Origin: Candidatus Methanophagales archaeon
Lineage (GTDB): Archaea; Halobacteriota; Syntropharchaeia; Alkanophagales; Methanospirareceae
Direction: 5' to 3'
DNA length: 49,482 nt
Assembly: GCA_025966525.1 (NCBI GenBank)
Contig: JAPDIG010000004.1
Coordinates: 1-49,482, forward strand
In this document: one piece after another, positions 31,579 to 40,938 of the stretch
How positions within the stretch are numbered: position 1 is the first letter of the stretch
Layout: each line of letters opens with the position of its first letter
Position numbers and translations under genes: made by a program
The notes under the pieces: generated by a model
Told to the model about the DNA's origin: nothing
Databases searched by the model: none
What the model saw: only the letters and a program-made list of their open reading frames with translations

Positions 31579-32670
31579 ATGACGGACTGGTGTGCGGAAC
31601 CTGTGCATTTATGTCTGTATCCCTTTTTATCCGCGGCATCGGAATATGTAGAAGAGTCAGGAATCACGCTGGATGATTTGATTCACAGCGGCACTTATAG
31701 ATATGCAAGATCAAGGGGGAAAGAGAGGGTAATAGAAGCGATAAAAGATGGAAAAGTCCGAAAGCAAGCTATAATCAGCAATGCTCAGGCTGAGACGGAA
31801 TTATTATCTTATCCTTTTGCTCGTATCCTCGTGTCGTGCATCGAGGACGAGCGTCTTGTCCGTAGATATGCGATATCTGAGGCGAAAGGGGCATACGAAA
31901 CATTATTGGAGGATTCCAGCACCGGTTCCAGCTTGGACACAGATATTATATACGAAATGAGTGAGGAGTTTGGCATACGGGTGGATTTCCTGCCCGGGGA
32001 GCGAGAACAAGTTCAGATGCCTTTCGTTGATTATCTGCGATTCACTGCTAATCTGCGAGATAAAAGATGGAAACTGGTAAATCGGGAGTTGGAGAAAGGG
32101 AAGGTAAAACTAAGAAAGAGCGAATTTATACGTATCATTCAAGAGGCGATGTATGAAAGAATAAAGAAAGACCTGCCATTGGATGTCCCCGCTGATATAT
32201 GCAAGGCGATAAGTGGATATACAGAGAGCATAAAGAAGGAATTGGAAGAAACGCGAAAAAAGTTTGGTGATGCTGGTTTTGATTTTGAGTCAGGCTATCG
32301 CGTGAAGGACCCAGGCTGTTTTCCGCCTTGTATGTCTCATATTCTGAACAACTTAAAAGAAGGTGTAAATGTTCCACACAGTGCAAGATTTGCGGTTACT
32401 GCTTTCTTGTTGAACGTAGGTTTAACCGAAGACGAGATAATAGAGATCTACAAGAACTCACCTGATTTTGATGCGGATCGAACGAGATATCAGGTGGAGC
32501 ATATTGCAGGAGATAAAGGAGGTGTCCGTTATACAGCGCCGTCATGCGCCACAATGCGCACTTACGGGAACTGTGTTGGAAATGATGAAGTTTGTGAGAA
32601 GGTTTCCCATCCCCTGAGCTACTACAAACTGAAGCTAAAGAAGAAGCGAAAGAAAGTAGAGTATAAGTAA
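31579..32670 (+). CDS. priL: DNA primase large subunit
   Basis: Regulatory subunit of the archaeal/eukaryotic-type primase, which binds the catalytic subunit PriS. The C-terminal iron-sulfur domain is recognisable by DPGCFPPCMSHIL, then TAPSCATMRTYGNC and VCEKVSHPLSYY, with candidate cluster cysteines Cys251 (or Cys247), Cys323, Cys332 and Cys339. The start is set at the ATG 31579 (MTDWCAEP); the frame is open further upstream into the divergent gene. At 363 residues it is normal. PriS is not in this window. Confidence 0.9.
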   Translation: MTDWCAEPVHLCLYPFLSAASEYVEESGITLDDLIHSGTYRYARSRGKERVIEAIKDGKVRKQAIISNAQAETELLSYPFARILVSCIEDERLVRRYAISEAKGAYETLLEDSSTGSSLDTDIIYEMSEEFGIRVDFLPGEREQVQMPFVDYLRFTANLRDKRWKLVNRELEKGKVKLRKSEFIRIIQEAMYERIKKDLPLDVPADICKAISGYTESIKKELEETRKKFGDAGFDFESGYRVKDPGCFPPCMSHILNNLKEGVNVPHSARFAVTAFLLNVGLTEDEIIEIYKNSPDFDADRTRYQVEHIAGDKGGVRYTAPSCATMRTYGNCVGNDEVCEKVSHPLSYYKLKLKKKRKKVEYK

Positions 32671-32680
32671 AGTATCCAAC

Positions 32681-33895
32681 CTACCAGCCCTCCGCGAGCC
32701 GCTTTGTTACCTCCTCTATAAACTCTTCTGTATATACAACACGCTTTGCAGGCGGTTCAGCCAGTTTTGCTAAGTCACCAGTCATTATTCCCTCTTCTAT
32801 TGTTCTTATGACCGATGCTTCTAATTTGTCTGCGAAGATTACAAGCTCAGGTGTACCGTCCAGTTCTCCACGCTTCCTCAACGCACCACTCCAGGCAAAT
32901 ATGAGTGCAACGGGGTTGGTCGAAGTGGGCTCGCCCCTGAGGTATCTCTGATAGTGCTTCTGCACCGTGCCGTGAGCTGACTCATACTCGAAGTAACCGT
33001 GAGGAGATACTAAGACCGAGGTCATCATAGCCAGGCTCCCATAAGCAGAGGCAAGCATATCTGACATCACATCGCCATCATAGTTCTTCAGCGCCCAGAC
33101 CATACCTCCTTCTGACCTGATTATCCGGGCTACGGCATCGTCTATCAACGTATAGAAGTATGTTATCCCCGCATCCTCAAACTTACCCCTGTACTTCTCT
33201 TCATATATCTGCTCGAATATCTCCCGAAAATTACTGTCGTAGATCTTGGATATGGTGTCCTTTGTAGAGAACCACAGGTCCACGCGCTGGTCGAGAGCAT
33301 AAGAGAAGCAAGCTTCGGCAAAGCTACTTATTGAAGCGTCAAGATTGTGTATGCTCTGTACTACCCCGGGTTTACTGAACTCATGTATGGTGTGCCTGAC
33401 TTCTTCCTCACCGTTCTCGGGTGTGAACACCAGCTCTACCCTTCCTGGACCGTTAATCCGGTACTCGACATTCTTGTAAACATCGCCGTAAGCATGCCTG
33501 CCCAATATGATTGGTTTTTTCCAGTTTCTTACCGCGGGTTTTATATTCCGCACCATTATAGGTTTCCTGAAGATAGTACCATCCAGTATGGCTCTTATTG
33601 TGCCATTCGGACTTTTCCACTGCTGTTTCAAGTTGTACTCCTTGACTCTTGCTGCGTTTGGTGTTATTGTGGCGCACTTAACACCCACGCTATACTTCTT
33701 TATCGCCACAGCCGCATCTATGGTTATCTGGTCATCGGTCTCATCCCTGTGCTCGAGAGCAAGGTCATAGTACTTGGTTTTGAGGTCAATGTAAGGAAGA
33801 AGAAGTTTCTCTTTTATCATCCCCCACATTACCCTGGTCATCTCGTCTCCGTCTATTTCCACCAAGGGTGTCTTCATCTGGATTTTTTCTGTCAT
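32681..33895 (-). CDS. icd: NADP-dependent isocitrate dehydrogenase, eukaryote-type
   Basis: Oxidative decarboxylation of isocitrate to 2-oxoglutarate. The sequence follows the eukaryotic/subfamily II enzyme closely: [34 protein letters not shown] and [10 protein letters not shown]. Substrate residues are Thr78, Ser95, Asn97, Arg101, Arg110 and Arg133, one position off human IDH1 numbering. [24 protein letters not shown], here cut by loops, carries the NADP site. Length 404 agrees. Most archaea have the shorter subfamily I enzyme, so this is probably acquired. It lies 11 nt beyond the convergent priL stop. Confidence 0.93.
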   Translation of the reverse strand: MTEKIQMKTPLVEIDGDEMTRVMWGMIKEKLLLPYIDLKTKYYDLALEHRDETDDQITIDAAVAIKKYSVGVKCATITPNAARVKEYNLKQQWKSPNGTIRAILDGTIFRKPIMVRNIKPAVRNWKKPIILGRHAYGDVYKNVEYRINGPGRVELVFTPENGEEEVRHTIHEFSKPGVVQSIHNLDASISSFAEACFSYALDQRVDLWFSTKDTISKIYDSNFREIFEQIYEEKYRGKFEDAGITYFYTLIDDAVARIIRSEGGMVWALKNYDGDVMSDMLASAYGSLAMMTSVLVSPHGYFEYESAHGTVQKHYQRYLRGEPTSTNPVALIFAWSGALRKRGELDGTPELVIFADKLEASVIRTIEEGIMTGDLAKLAEPPAKRVVYTEEFIEEVTKRLAEGW

Positions 33896-33935
33896 TTTTT
33901 AAAACTAAGCAAGTTAATAGTAAATTAGATGGAAC

Positions 33936-35198
33936 CTATAATAATGCTCTTTCATATCGTTCCTCCTTCCCCAACTCCTTCGTCGCATCTATCCCGAGCT
34001 TTGTTGTGAGCCCGTTTTCCGCAGAAGGGTCAAGTGACGAACCCTTCGCACCTGGTATGAATACCGCATCCTCATTCCAGCGCACTCTCGTGGCTATTGC
34101 ATACTCCACTTCATTAGACCTAAATAGGTCTATATCAGTGTCAACAACGACAACCGATTTAAGGCTGGGATGTGCAGCGAAAGCCGCAATAATTGCGTTT
34201 TTCGCCTCCCCCTCTCTCTCTTTCTTTATCTGTACCACGGCATGCAAATAACAACAGCCACCTTCTGTCAAAAACACGTTCTTCACACGTGCCACATGCT
34301 CCACTGCTCTTAATATCAACGGTTCGTAAGGCACACCCATAAGCAACTTGTGCTCCCTCCCTGATGGGAGAATAGCATGGTAAATCGGGTCTTTTCGATG
34401 ATACATCTTCGTAAGCGTGATCACAGGCTCTTCACGTATGTGGTCATAAGTGCCGGTAATATCCAAAAAGGGACCTTCTTTTGCTCGTTCCGCGCCAATC
34501 AAACCCTCAAGAGCGATTTCGGCATGTGGAATTGCTACGCCATTATTCAGTTTGAAGAGCTCTATCGGCTCTTTTTTCAAAGCTGCGGCATAGTCGAACT
34601 CCTTACCAGGAGGAACCCTTGTTGAAGCTGCTAAAAGAACCAACGGGTCTACTCCTATGGCAATTCCCACTTTTAATTCCTCTCCTCGTTCTATCGCTTC
34701 ACGATGCATCTTATACAGGTGACGAGGAGGAACAAGCCTTGCTGCTAATCTTTTATCATCTAAGACCATTAACCGGTGAATGGATGCATTCCTCACGCCG
34801 TCCAATTCCGCAACAACCACGCCCCCAGTGATATATGCGCCACCATCTCCACGAAAATAGGTTAATATTGGCAACTCGCTTAAATCGGGCTCTTTTACCA
34901 CTTCTTTTGTCGGTGAATCCTCAATTATCTTTACCACTCCCTTGTTAGGTATTTTCGCCAGAAGAGGTGCGAGTTCGGATGATGAGGTGCCAAGCAACTC
35001 CGCCAGTATTTCTCTTCCGCCTAAGACGTTCATTATGACTTTATGCTTGCCGTCAACAGCGTGAAAGAGAATAGGCTTTTTGTTGCCTCTTCGTTCAAAC
35101 TCGGCACAAATAGATGCAACCTCGTATTTTGACCCCACGCTCCGCTCTATCTCTATTAACTTCCCTTCCTTCGCCAGCTTATCTTTTAATTCGCGCAT
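33936..35198 (-). CDS. UbiD-family decarboxylase (possible anhydromevalonate phosphate decarboxylase)
   Basis: Prenyl-FMN-dependent decarboxylase of the UbiD family. Recognisable parts are LPILTYFRGDGGAYITGGVVV, NASIHRLMVLD, GIAIGVDPLVLLAAST, AEIALEGLI, GPFLDITGTYD and the C-terminal FIPGAKGSSLDPSA. In archaea without a classical mevalonate-diphosphate decarboxylase, a UbiD of this length (420) acts in the archaeal mevalonate route on anhydromevalonate phosphate. That would fit isoprenoid lipid synthesis here (uppS, Tes-like gene), but an aromatic decarboxylase cannot be excluded. No ubiX is in the window. Confidence 0.87.
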   Translation of the reverse strand: MRELKDKLAKEGKLIEIERSVGSKYEVASICAEFERRGNKKPILFHAVDGKHKVIMNVLGGREILAELLGTSSSELAPLLAKIPNKGVVKIIEDSPTKEVVKEPDLSELPILTYFRGDGGAYITGGVVVAELDGVRNASIHRLMVLDDKRLAARLVPPRHLYKMHREAIERGEELKVGIAIGVDPLVLLAASTRVPPGKEFDYAAALKKEPIELFKLNNGVAIPHAEIALEGLIGAERAKEGPFLDITGTYDHIREEPVITLTKMYHRKDPIYHAILPSGREHKLLMGVPYEPLILRAVEHVARVKNVFLTEGGCCYLHAVVQIKKEREGEAKNAIIAAFAAHPSLKSVVVVDTDIDLFRSNEVEYAIATRVRWNEDAVFIPGAKGSSLDPSAENGLTTKLGIDATKELGKEERYERALL

Positions 35199-35665
35199 TT
35201 GATTAATTAAATATAAGGTGCTTCTTTTTCAGTAATTTTTTGGTTTATTAAAGTTAGGATTAAAGCTTTTTTAATGATTATGCAACCAATATACCAATTG
35301 GGATATTCAGTAAGGGATCAGGAGATTTGTCAACATCCTGTTCAGGATGAGCATAATTGAAGCAATAGTAATCGAGATCCTCAAAGAGGAGGATATTTTT
35401 TGCTTTTTCTGTCGCTTCATTCGATAAGTATGCCAGCGTCTATGAATTTTAGGGCTGAATATGCTTGATTTTATTTGTTAGAAACGCTCGGAATATGTTC
35501 TTTTGTTATAAAAAATTGGGGTGCACTCTCCTCCATGTCTGGAGATTATTGCGATATATACTATACTTCTCTATCGATCAACTTGATTATGAAGAAGACG
35601 CTTTTGATGTGATGGACCAGATTAAAGATTTCAGAGGGATAGATTTAGCAAAGCGTCCCGGAATT
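35199..35665. other. Intergenic region with possible degraded coding pieces
   Basis: 467 nt between nicotinamidase and the UbiD gene. No intact gene is seen. The minus strand has an open frame 35278-35439 (stop to stop, no ATG) with protein-like text (YLSNEATEKAKNILLFED and NYAHPEQDVD). Just upstream, in another frame, is ALKFIDAGIL. On the plus strand, 35584-35674 ends YEEDAFDVMDQIKDF then GIDLAKRPGILF. These may be remnants of small genes, for example toxin-antitoxin parts, but I cannot assign them. A TATA-like TTATATTT just before 35198 could serve the UbiD gene. Confidence 0.35.
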
Positions 35666-36256
35666 CTATTTTGAGAGAAGGACATTTCTAAATACGATAT
35701 TACCCGAACTCGTGATAGTAGCATTCAACACTGACTTTATATGCCTCAGCCCGTATTCATGCTCGTAATCACTCAATGCTGCCACGCAATCCTCCGGCAC
35801 TATTAGCTCATACCCTCTAAGGGAAGCGTCTATTGCAGTATGCATTACGCATATATTTGTAGCAACGCCGACGATTATCAATGTTTTTATCCCTTTTTCT
35901 TTTAGATGTAAGTCGAGATCAGTGCCAAAGAAGTCGCTATATTTCCGCTTTTTCACTACATAAGCTTCTTTCGAAAAAGGCGCAAGCTCATCTATTATCT
36001 CCGCTCCTCTGGTGTCCCGAACGCAATGCTGACCCCAGATTGCAAACTCTTCATCATCGTGCGAATGCCAATCCAGTGCGAATATCAAAAGCACCTTTTT
36101 TTGTATTGTTTTTTCTATTAATCCGCGTATCTTGGGTATTATCTCTCTCGCTCCCTCGCCCATAAACAAAGCGCCATCTTCGTAGCAGAAGTCCTTCTGC
36201 ATATCTTCAACAACTAATGCCGTTTTTTCAGGATTTATAAATGCTTTTTCGGTCAT
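35666..36256 (-). CDS. pncA: Nicotinamidase (isochorismatase-like hydrolase)
   Basis: Cysteine hydrolase converting nicotinamide to nicotinate in NAD salvage. The catalytic triad is Asp18 (VVEDMQKDF), a lysine at 103 or 105 (VVKKRKYSDFF) and Cys136 (GVATNICVMHTA). The metal site is Asp62-His64 (LDWHSHDD) with a further histidine in GQHCV, which favours nicotinamidase over isochorismatase. Length 196 is normal. A GAGGAGAGGAG ribosome-binding site precedes the ATG. It is divergent from tRNA-Pro. Confidence 0.88.
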   Translation of the reverse strand: MTEKAFINPEKTALVVEDMQKDFCYEDGALFMGEGAREIIPKIRGLIEKTIQKKVLLIFALDWHSHDDEEFAIWGQHCVRDTRGAEIIDELAPFSKEAYVVKKRKYSDFFGTDLDLHLKEKGIKTLIIVGVATNICVMHTAIDASLRGYELIVPEDCVAALSDYEHEYGLRHIKSVLNATITSSGNIVFRNVLLSK

Positions 36257-36366
36257 AAGCTCCTCTCCTCGTTACGCACGGATATTTATTTATTTATTAT
36301 GCAGAAAATGCATTTAAATATCTCTTCCCATCAATATAGTTGTTAAGTGAAAGTTATAAATAAAAG

Positions 36367-36439
36367 GGGGCAGTAGGGTAGCCAGGTATCCTCGTGGCTT
36401 TGGGAGCCATGGACCCCAGTTCAAATCTGGGCTGCCCCA
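36367..36439 (+). tRNA. tRNA-Pro(TGG)
   Basis: Acceptor GGGGCAG/CTGCCCC, D-arm GGGTAGCCAGGTATCC, anticodon stem GTGGC/GCCAT with loop TTTGGGA giving TGG, T-arm CCCAGTTCAAATCTGGG, discriminator A. CCA is not encoded. No intron. The next base is the end of the convergent xseA gene. AT-rich TATA candidates lie about 10 and 50 nt upstream. Confidence 0.95.
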
Positions 36440-37774
36440 TCAAACTTTCTCTTCTTTCTGCAATTTCGCCTTCACTTCCGAAACTGCTTCCCCATCACCA
36501 AATAATATTTTTAATGCATCCCCAACCGAAATATCCTCCACACTCCTTACTACCTTGCCTTCCGGCAATCGCGAACATATACAGTATCCTCTGTCGAGGA
36601 TTGCCAAAGGACTCAAAGCATCCAGTTTGCCAGTAAGAACCTGCAAGCTTTTCTTATGCAATGCTACGAGATGTGAAATTTCGGCGAGCATACTCCTCTT
36701 TATTTCATCTACTGTCTGCCGGTATTGGTTTATCCTCTCCGTAGGCTTCCTAAATAGGATGTTCTTTTCCATGCTCTCTAACTTCCTTCTATGGAATTCA
36801 ACCGCTTTAAACACATTCTGTCGCATCCTCAGCTCTAAAGAACTCAAATTTCGCTCTATCTCTCGATTATCCGGTACAACTAACTCAGCCGCTTCTGAAG
36901 GTGTCGCAGCTCGCTTGTCTGCAACAAAATCCGCGATAGTAAAGTCTGTCTCATGCCCCACTGCGGAGATTACAGGAATTTCAGATGAGAAAATCTCCCT
37001 TGCGACCATTTCTTCATTAAAAGCCCACAATTCTTCGATCGAACCCCCTCCTCTTCCCACCACCAGCACGTCTATCTTCATAAGCTCCGCATTCACCCGG
37101 TTCATCACACGAATGGCGTTTACTATCTGCCAGGGTGCTTCCTCTCCCTGGACTGCAACTGGCGCCAGCAGAATATGCACATGCGGAAATCTTCTCTTTG
37201 TAATGTTCAGAATGTCTCTGATGGCAGCACCGGTAGGTGACGTGATAATGCCTATTCGACGTGGGAAGCTCGGTATAGGCTTCTTATATGCGATATCAAA
37301 CAAACCTTCTTCCCTTAATTTCTTCTTTAACTGCTCAAATGCACGGTATAGAGCACCTATCCCCTCCTCCTGTATCTCCTCCACATATAACTGATAGTTT
37401 CCCCGCTTCTCATACACGCTTATATGACCCCTTACTATTACACTCATCCCGTCTTCTGGTGTGAATCTCAATCCAATGTTCTTTTCCCTGAACATCACGC
37501 ATCGTAACTCCGAAAAATTATCCTTTAGCGTGAAGTATAAATGGCCGGAAGTAGGCTGTGAGAGGTTAGAAAGTTCTCCCTTTACATAAACGTCGCTCAG
37601 TATTTCATCCTCGTCCAATCTCTCTCTTATATGTCTTGTGATCTCCTGGACGGTGAATATGCGGGGTGTTTCTTTCTCTTCCATCTCCTCTTCTGCCGTG
37701 ACATGCTCTTCCCTCTCATCTGTTTTCAAGTGTAAGAAATCCGTTAATGTGATTCCCTTTCTTAGCTTCCCCAT
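36440..37774 (-). CDS. xseA: Exodeoxyribonuclease VII large subunit
   Basis: Catalytic subunit of exonuclease VII, which degrades single-stranded DNA from both ends. An N-terminal OB-fold (SDVYVKGELSNLSQPTSGHL) is followed by the catalytic domain: IGIITSPTGAAIRDIL, VGRGGGSIEELWAFN, AVGHETDFTIADFVAD and RAATPSEAAEL. A coiled-coil stalk region and C-terminal LAILDRGYCI segment complete it. The N-terminus has an extra acidic stretch of about 35 residues. Length 444. It is last in trx-DP1-uppS-thpR-xseA, 2 nt after thpR. The small subunit xseB lies 16 kb away. Confidence 0.93.
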   Translation of the reverse strand: MGKLRKGITLTDFLHLKTDEREEHVTAEEEMEEKETPRIFTVQEITRHIRERLDEDEILSDVYVKGELSNLSQPTSGHLYFTLKDNFSELRCVMFREKNIGLRFTPEDGMSVIVRGHISVYEKRGNYQLYVEEIQEEGIGALYRAFEQLKKKLREEGLFDIAYKKPIPSFPRRIGIITSPTGAAIRDILNITKRRFPHVHILLAPVAVQGEEAPWQIVNAIRVMNRVNAELMKIDVLVVGRGGGSIEELWAFNEEMVAREIFSSEIPVISAVGHETDFTIADFVADKRAATPSEAAELVVPDNREIERNLSSLELRMRQNVFKAVEFHRRKLESMEKNILFRKPTERINQYRQTVDEIKRSMLAEISHLVALHKKSLQVLTGKLDALSPLAILDRGYCICSRLPEGKVVRSVEDISVGDALKILFGDGEAVSEVKAKLQKEEKV

Positions 37775-37776
37775 TC

Positions 37777-38373
37777 CTATTCTCCCAATCTCTTCACATA
37801 CACATCCTCATAAATAGGTCCTTTAGGCGTAAGCGTGCTGTGCTTTAATTTTATTTCATTCACGTGCATCTCCCCCACTTCTACCTCTCTCAACTCAGCT
37901 ATCTTCTTCAACAGCCGTCCTATTTCATCCTGTGTCCTTGCTCGTGACCCCATTTTTACCCTGCACAACGTAACGTGTGAACTGAACCGTTTTTCAAGCG
38001 GGAATCCCAGCGCATGCATCTTGGATTCCACTCCCCTCTGCAACGCTTTCAACTCTTCCACGCCCTTTTCCATACCTACCCATATAACCCTTATGTTTCT
38101 CACTTTTTCCGGCGAAGCCGCTGGGAAGAAGCCCACACCTCTCAACACTATATCAAATGGCTGTTGACTTATCTCCTCTAATGCTCTTTTAACCTCCTCT
38201 ATTCGATCCTTTGGAATGTCACCCAAAAATTTCACTGTTTGATGTGCCTGCTCAGGCTTCACAAATTTTAATTTTAGCTTTTCTTGTATATCCAAATCTA
38301 AAAACAGCCTTTGTATTTCCTTTATCTTCGCTCTTATCTCCTCAGACAGGTCCACCGCGATAAATGCCCTCAT
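37777..38373 (-). CDS. thpR: RNA 2',3'-cyclic phosphodiesterase (2'-5' RNA ligase family)
   Basis: Two-histidine phosphoesterase with both HxT motifs: His44-Thr46 in AHQTVKFLG and His133-Thr135 in SSHVTLCRV. It opens 2',3'-cyclic phosphates and in vitro can ligate tRNA halves. At 198 residues it is slightly longer than the common 180-190. It overlaps uppS by an ATGA and precedes xseA by 2 nt, so the three are probably co-translated. Role in tRNA or RNA repair is by family. Confidence 0.9.
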   Translation of the reverse strand: MRAFIAVDLSEEIRAKIKEIQRLFLDLDIQEKLKLKFVKPEQAHQTVKFLGDIPKDRIEEVKRALEEISQQPFDIVLRGVGFFPAASPEKVRNIRVIWVGMEKGVEELKALQRGVESKMHALGFPLEKRFSSHVTLCRVKMGSRARTQDEIGRLLKKIAELREVEVGEMHVNEIKLKHSTLTPKGPIYEDVYVKRLGE

Positions 38374-39362
38374 GAATCTTTCCCTTTATTACAAAACACT
38401 TTCTTTCTAAATTTCTTTTCCAAAGAAAGGTTGTTTGGTAAAGCTATTCTTTCTAAGAAAAGGTTTAATTTTAACATTCTTGAGAGTGTGCGTTGCCGCT
38501 TCTCCTCCTCACGCTCTTGATACGTCCTTATCGCCCTGAGAAGGTCTATTCTTCTGAATTCGGGCCAGAAAGGAGCGCAGAAATAAGCTGCACATTCGTT
38601 CCCCAACGCTTGCCAGGGCACGAAATTGCTCACTCTCTGCTCACCTCCGGTCCTTATTAACAAATCTACACTCGTTTTTGCTCCAGAAGCAGAAGCCGAA
38701 GAACCATTTTCTATCTCACTTATGTACAAATGCCTTGATATCGTCTCCTCATTTATGTCCTCTACTGATAGCAAGCCTCTTTTTATCATATTCGCGATTA
38801 TGTACACCGAATCAACTATCTCCATCTTGCCACTATATGCCACCGCGATGAACAATTTGAATTTGTTATAATTCCCGGTTGCGTTTTCAGCTTTTTTTAT
38901 CGCCTCTTTTACTGATTCGGGTAGCAAATTGATATTCCCTATCGCTTTTACCCGCACCCCTCTCTTATGGACTCGTTCATCCCTGCTTATCTTCTCGAAC
39001 TCCCTGCGCATCAGTGCAAATAGCTGCTCTTTCTCTTCATCCGTCCTGTAAAAGTTCTCAATAGAAAAAGCATAAATCGTGAGTTGTTTCACTCCTATAT
39101 CAAAGCACCACTCGATCACTTCCTCCGTTATCTCCGCTCCATAGAGATAACCTTCCTCTGTGGAAACTCCCATCTTCTCCGCATATCTTCTATTGCCGTC
39201 CATGATTATTGCTACATGTTCGGGCAGGGGCTTCTCCAATATCTCTTTCTCCAGTAATTCCTCGTATTCTCGATAAACATTATCTCGCAACCAACTGCGT
39301 ATCCCCACAGCTTTACGGAGTGCAAAGAACTTCATTCCGTTATTTTTTATCCTTGTCGTCAT
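38370..39362 (-). CDS. uppS: Polyprenyl (cis) diphosphate synthase
   Basis: cis-Prenyltransferase that makes the long lipid carrier used for glycan transfer. The diphosphate-binding AIIMDGNRRYAEKMG has Asp55 and Arg58. ITEEVIEWCFDIGVKQLTIYAFS and a C-terminal LLIRTGGEQRVSNFVPWQ are also diagnostic, with a WPEFRRIDL end. It has 330 residues, with an N-terminal extension and a basic C-terminal tail of about 35 residues past the usual end. It lies between DP1 and thpR. Confidence 0.92.
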   Translation of the reverse strand: MTTRIKNNGMKFFALRKAVGIRSWLRDNVYREYEELLEKEILEKPLPEHVAIIMDGNRRYAEKMGVSTEEGYLYGAEITEEVIEWCFDIGVKQLTIYAFSIENFYRTDEEKEQLFALMRREFEKISRDERVHKRGVRVKAIGNINLLPESVKEAIKKAENATGNYNKFKLFIAVAYSGKMEIVDSVYIIANMIKRGLLSVEDINEETISRHLYISEIENGSSASASGAKTSVDLLIRTGGEQRVSNFVPWQALGNECAAYFCAPFWPEFRRIDLLRAIRTYQEREEEKRQRTLSRMLKLNLFLERIALPNNLSLEKKFRKKVFCNKGKDS

Positions 39363-39387
39363 TTATCTCTTCATGCCCTTACTTTAG

Positions 39388-40938
39388 TCAGCTTCCAAAG
39401 TCCATCACCTTCGCCTTCATATCGGAAAGCTCTACAAGCGTTGCACACCCCGGAACAGGGGTTATATCCCTCTTTTTCTGATATGGTGTTTGTGATTGCC
39501 ACGCTCCGGAATTTATAAGTAATACATTCCGATATTTAGAAATACCAACGGTATGAGTATGCCCGCAATGGAATATGTCAGGAACGGGGTCAATTACTCC
39601 ATAATCGTGCCCGTCAGGAACAATAGAGACCATATTCCCGTATATTGGGGCAATATGTCGCCTTCTAAGCATCTCAACCATCGTTTCATCGGGATTTGAG
39701 TAATTCAGCCGCGATACCGAGTTAACAAAATCATCGTATGATTGCCCATGATATATCAAGACAAGCTTGCCTCCAATCTTTATGTATGCGGGATTGCTCA
39801 CAAAGTACGTATTATTAGGGAAGAGCTTCCTGAGGTTCTCTGGTAAGGGAGGTTGTGGCTCTGCACTTCGAACGGCATCATGATTTCCAGGTGCTACCAC
39901 CACGTGTATATGAGAGGGGAAATCGTGAAAATATCCTGCCGCTGTTTTATATTGCTCTTCTATATCCATAATTGACAAATCGTCCTCCTGACCCGGATAT
40001 ACACCTATTCCATCCACGATATCGCCAGCAACAATTAGATACGCAATTCCCATGCTTTTGGCTTCGTCTTTCAACCACTGCACGAAACTACCCCACGATT
40101 CTTCCAAAAATGTGTTGCTTCCAACATGCATATCAGAGATGAATACCGCATATACGGGTCTTTGCTCCTCATGCCCTTCTTTTTTCTCGTCAGAACTATA
40201 TCCATAATTGGTATCGGAGTTGTGATTGGAATTGGATTTGAATGAAAAAGGTAAAGGTGATTGAGAAGTTGAAGATGGGAAAGGCACATCAGGGTGTACT
40301 ACCCTATTTGCAAACAAAAAACCCCCGTCAGATAAAGAACCGGTAACGCCTATTACCTCATCAGGTATTATTTCCTCTTGACGTGGCAAGATAATCACGA
40401 AATTCCCCGTAGGGTCTTCCAATTCCACGCGGAGATTCCCTTTTGCCGTTTTGTTTATCGAAGAAACCATTCCCACCACCGATACCTCTTCGCTTCTCCT
40501 TCCATTTTTAATAAATCTTATCTGTCCGCAGTTCATCCTCCGTTTTATTATCCCGCTTATCCGTTCATATCTATCGAGGAAATGCGGTAAAAAATCTTTG
40601 CGGTTCACACCACTTCGGCTATCCACGAACGATTTAATTATAGCTGGTTCAGGTACGGATGCTTGCGGTTGTTTTTGGAAGCCGTTGTTTTCTCCCTTTT
40701 TTTCTCCATTTTCCGCCCGGCTATTTTTGAGAAATTCGGCTATATGCCCGGTAGAAATCACAAAAATCGAGGGGTCTAACGAATTAGTCATGCTTTTCAC
40801 TATTTCGTTTACATCGAGGTGACTTTCGGCTTCAGATTGATTCAATAGTTCAATCGCTTCTGGCTGGACTTGAAATCCCAAATCGGCAAACCTCTTTACT
40901 ATTTCTATCCCATTCTTTTTGCCATTTCTCACAGCCAT
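39388..40938 (-). CDS. polB: DNA polymerase D small subunit (DP1)
   Basis: Exonuclease subunit of the archaeal family-D polymerase. An N-terminal helical region and an OB-fold (VSVVGMVSSINKTAKGNLRVEL) precede the calcineurin-like phosphoesterase: SDMHVGS, AGDIVDGIG, APGNHDAVR, YHGQSYDD and CGHTHTVG supply the metal ligands. Low-complexity Ser/Asn linkers (about 78-100 and 232-262) separate the parts. Length 516. Its ATG overlaps the thioredoxin stop by 10 nt. DP2 is not in this window. Confidence 0.94.
   Translation of the reverse strand: MAVRNGKKNGIEIVKRFADLGFQVQPEAIELLNQSEAESHLDVNEIVKSMTNSLDPSIFVISTGHIAEFLKNSRAENGEKKGENNGFQKQPQASVPEPAIIKSFVDSRSGVNRKDFLPHFLDRYERISGIIKRRMNCGQIRFIKNGRRSEEVSVVGMVSSINKTAKGNLRVELEDPTGNFVIILPRQEEIIPDEVIGVTGSLSDGGFLFANRVVHPDVPFPSSTSQSPLPFSFKSNSNHNSDTNYGYSSDEKKEGHEEQRPVYAVFISDMHVGSNTFLEESWGSFVQWLKDEAKSMGIAYLIVAGDIVDGIGVYPGQEDDLSIMDIEEQYKTAAGYFHDFPSHIHVVVAPGNHDAVRSAEPQPPLPENLRKLFPNNTYFVSNPAYIKIGGKLVLIYHGQSYDDFVNSVSRLNYSNPDETMVEMLRRRHIAPIYGNMVSIVPDGHDYGVIDPVPDIFHCGHTHTVGISKYRNVLLINSGAWQSQTPYQKKRDITPVPGCATLVELSDMKAKVMDFGS

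Noticed and set aside
31491-31667. N-terminal extension of the SPASM protein
   Set aside because: It runs antisense to priL, and the radical SAM motif begins just after the ATG at 31490.
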